Shown here one piece after another: positions 60,850 to 64,000 of a DNA stretch of 64,000 nt. Made by a program: the position numbers and the translations under genes. The DNA is from Notolepis coatsorum (taxonomy: Eukaryota; Chordata; Actinopteri; Aulopiformes; Paralepididae), in contig OZ020586.1 of NCBI GenBank assembly GCA_963971535.1, positions 77,042,703-77,106,702 on the forward strand. Reading direction: 5' to 3'. The notes under the pieces are model-generated. The model saw nothing but the letters and a program-made list of their open reading frames with translations, was not told the DNA's origin and did no database searches. The number at the start of each line of letters is the position of its first letter. Position 1 is the stretch's first letter.

Positions 60850-62091
60850 AATCATCAGTCATATATAAACTAAATTAGAATAAAAGTACAATAGAATATG
60901 GGCTGTACAATTGTGCAGTATTGTGCAAAAAGTATGAATAATCACGAAAAACTAACTATTAAAATAGTTTTACAGAATTACTTAATTGATTTAATAACAT
61001 ATTGTAAATATTATTGACCAATGTTATTATCCTGTATAAGTATAATACATGTGTATCAGGCTCAGTAATGTACCTTCCATACACCATTGACCTCTCACCT
61101 CAAGATATATGAATGAAAACAGGCTCAATTGAACCACTCCACAGCTGATTTATGGTAGTGTGTTGCCGTTTTGGGCCAATACCATGCTGTTTTAGGCATG
61201 CGGTACAAATGTGTTGTCACAAATATATATTAGCCTATTCCATGGATTAGGTGTGGCTTTAAAGTTGAGACTTTTTTGGAATCCGGTGATGAAGCTTCCC
61301 ACTTGGCAGGCCAAAAACATCTGATTGGTTATTGATGCATGGAGCTGTTGTTTTGGTCAATCAGATTTGAATCTGATAATAAATGAGTTATGGCTATATG
61401 CCTTAATCTGGTAAATGTAATGTTGCTTTGTGGTGGAATTTCCCTTTACAAATGGAATTACAGACACAGAATGTTCTCAATGTAAGATTGTGAACCACTA
61501 AAATTAACATTAAATTAACAAATAGTAGTGTAACAGTAGGTGTAACAGGCTGTTGGGATTTGTTGCGTGTGTCTTCATTAGTGGAATTAATTTATTAACA
61601 TTTGACAGAAAGGAATACAATAAATATATCAATAATTTATATGTCATTATAGAATTGAAAATGTTTCGTTTTCTCATGTATAAATATTGAATCTCAATCA
61701 CAAGGTAACATTGACATTTTTTATACCACATATGATGTTGGTGGCCGACAGCAGGGTTCATCCCCGGAACATTTATGGCCAGAAGACCAAATTCCACAAC
61801 ATAATCTAGTATTATTAATCAGAGTATTATTATATATTATATTTGGTCTACATTGATGCAGTTTACCTATTGAGAGTTAACAACTAGTTAACTATTAACA
61901 AGGTATAATACAATACAAATACAAAATAATATATGATAGCAAAACATAGTTTGGTTTAATATTTTATTGAAAAAAATATCTTCACAAGAAGGCAAGTATA
62001 TATATATATCATATTTACAGATTATGACATAACACAGGGACATTTGAGACAGAATAATCGTCCTGGGTTGGAAAGGAGCAATTCTGGGTCT
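60822..62091. repeat. Tail module 3' of copy L
   Basis: Entered at GCAACATTAACAG after the L1-like element and complete to the type-2 3' UTR. Confidence 0.75.
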
Positions 62092-63036
62092 TCAGATCAC
62101 ATAGATCAGGAATGAGGGATTAGCACACATACGAATCCTCTTGACTGGCCTGTTTCCAGAACCACTGAGTACATGGTCCACACTGCCCCCTGCTGGGTAG
62201 AACTGGTCACTTCTACCTGCAGGTTGAAGAATGTGAATCTCCACAGGTGGAGCGTCCCAGCTGAACTTTCTCTTTGTTCCAACTCCTTTCTCTGAGCACC
62301 AAGGCTGCTGTTCTACTCTGACTGGCAGGCTGGAAATACCCAGAGGAGATGGTTTGGAACCCAGGCCAGAGGGACTGTCTTTCTTCAGGAGCGATTCGAT
62401 GGAGAAAGGACTGCTGAACTTCACCTCACATTTAATCTGAACATCCAAAATGGAGACCAACTCGGGGAACCAGTCCATAACTCCCTTGAATTGACGGCGC
62501 ACCATCTTCTCTGTGATTTGACTGTGGTCAAGCTTCCAGTAGTTTTTAATATTGTTTGGTTTACCTGGATTTGATGGAATCTGGAAAGAATTTAACACGT
62601 TATAATTCAACTAGGCCTCAGAGACAATGTTGGTTCAACTAAACTGTAGTTATCACGATCAATGAGATATAAATATGTTTTTAAATTTACCTTGACAAAA
62701 CATTTTTGGATGACAAGCAGACTCTAATGTTGGTCTCAATGCTTCTTCCTTTTCCTGACATCAATGCTGCCAATTGTTCCATTATCTGTAGAAAAGTGAA
62801 AGAGAATTAGGTATTTGGACATTATGAGGACAGTATGCTATCATATCACAACATGTTTAATAGTTTAAAGGTTTATAGCTGGTTCTTACCTCAAAGAAGG
62901 TGAGCATATTGTCTGGACAGTCTTGGAGGACAAAGGCAATCATTGCCAGGTAGGTGCTACAATTCTCAAACATCATTTTCCGGGTGCTGTTGGATGTCAC
63001 ATGGAGAGGCAGGGGAGCTCCAAAGTTCTCAGCCAT
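62092..63036 (-). pseudogene. Type-2 forkhead-like gene, copy L: same exon 2 frameshift as copy K
   Basis: Exons 62890-63036, 62691-62785 (95 nt) and 62092-62580. Carries the one-base loss of copy K in exon 2 plus its own H-to-Q change in R-R-Q-F-K-G. Exon 3 is open. K and L are sisters 7.9 kb apart; the L1-like element lies between them. Confidence 0.8.
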
Positions 63037-64000
63037 GTTCTGCTTCTTGTTGGTTGTAGAGTCAAGTCACACAGTGCATCAGAACCTCACTCAGTGGAGC
63101 TGTGGACCTGGACTGATGGAGTCCCAGACCTCTGGATATAAGTCCTGCCAGAACAATAGAATATTACAAGGTGTGCATTCCAGGTCTGGATGAGGTGGGT
63201 GGGGTCAATGGCTGTGATAACAGCCCACTCCTGGACCAATGGATGGTGCTAATCTTTGCTAATATACTTAGTTTAATATAGTGGGAAAATACAGGCCCCT
63301 AAACATGCTTGTTCAAATCAAACACATCCCTGAATGCTTACACTGTACAAAATAAATGTTTTTTTCACAGGAAATTAACTGTATTATTTTACAGATTACT
63401 TTTGTTTATCTACTTAAATGTAAATGCCATAAAAATACAGTAAATTACCTTTTATCAAAAGGCTCCTAAACATGCTTGTTCAAATCAAACACATCCCTGA
63501 ATGCCTACAGTTATAATTTTTTTCATATATTGCTTCAAAATCAATAAGTTGGAAGTTGTATTTGTTGAGACACAGTTTACAAACATCTTCCTTTCGTATA
63601 TACTGTATATATTATGATGCACAATCCATTCCTCGGATTGTAATGATTGCAATCCTATACACTGTGAAAAAGAAGTCTGTACAAAAAAACTGTAAATGTC
63701 TGGCAGCAACGGTTGTCAAATACTTACAGTAAAATCTAATACATTTACAGATTACAATATTTTGATAATGGTTAATATTTTGATAAAAGGTAATTTACTG
63801 TATTTGTATGGTATTTACATACTTAAAGTAGAAAAACAAAAGTAATCTCTAAAATAATACAGTGAAATTCCTTTTTTTTTTATTTGATTTCTTTTTACAG
63901 ATTTTTTTACCTGAAACACTGGAGAATAACGGCTTCATTTTACTTAGTTTCTTCGGTAGTAATGATATACTGTTGTATTACATTACATCATATATTTATG
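63037..64000. repeat. Long type-2 upstream flank, foldback element and unit edge (L unit)
   Basis: Same as 55150-56112, including the shared 18 bp leader deletion. The foldback lies at about 63294-63868, and the ATTACATTACATCATATATT sequence follows at the window end. Confidence 0.65.

Overview
This 64 kb window is nuclear DNA of an animal, almost certainly a teleost fish. The reasons are spliced genes with GT/AG introns, AATAAA signals, fish-type LINE, SINE, hAT and LTR remnants, and long microsatellites. There is no bacterial-style operon, CRISPR array or prophage.

The window is dominated by one amplified gene family. Every recognisable protein-coding gene that is not a transposon is a copy, intact or broken, of a three-exon gene encoding a very divergent forkhead protein that most resembles FoxH1. 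I see two paralog types. Type 1 (+ strand, 298 aa) is intact at 29570-30694 and 37899-39024. Type 2 (- strand, 243 aa) is intact at 26506-27451, 35340-36285 and 50483-51428. The other copies are broken: 2662-3711, 5504-5775, 7271-7518, 11024-11970, 21458-22404, 40517-42938, 46948-47709, 54205-55149, 57797-57877 and 62092-63036. There are also orphan exons and a recurrent hybrid fragment.

The layout is an inverted array built from a few modules. A head module (about 1.6 kb) lies between type-2 and type-1 start codons, so pairs diverge from a shared upstream region (26506-30694 and 35340-39024). A tail module (about 1.5 kb) separates convergent 3' ends. In the right half (40-64 kb) most units have lost the type-1 gene. 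There type 2 is followed by a long upstream flank, a foldback element and a hybrid of antisense type-2 leader joined to the last part of type-1 exon 3.

Mobile elements punctuate the array: a LINE 3' fragment at 1.3-2.3 kb; the 3' end of an LTR element at 7.5-9.6 kb; a GC-rich terminal-inverted-repeat element at 15.1-20.5 kb carrying two 5S rRNA-like sequences; a tRNA-derived SINE at 27.8-28.3 kb with clear target duplications; a composite hAT/LINE/minisatellite insert at 30.9-34.8 kb; an L2-like LINE inside two gene copies at 40.7 and 45.6 kb; and an internally deleted L1-like LINE at 57.9-60.8 kb.

The most interesting signal is the gene family. It keeps the outline of a forkhead domain and an eh1-like FSIESLL motif, but the core R-H-N-L-S of the DNA-recognition helix has become R-V-C-L-S. 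Even so, five copies keep full open reading frames and splice sites among many decayed ones. No search, alignment program or expression data were available; identities are by eye.
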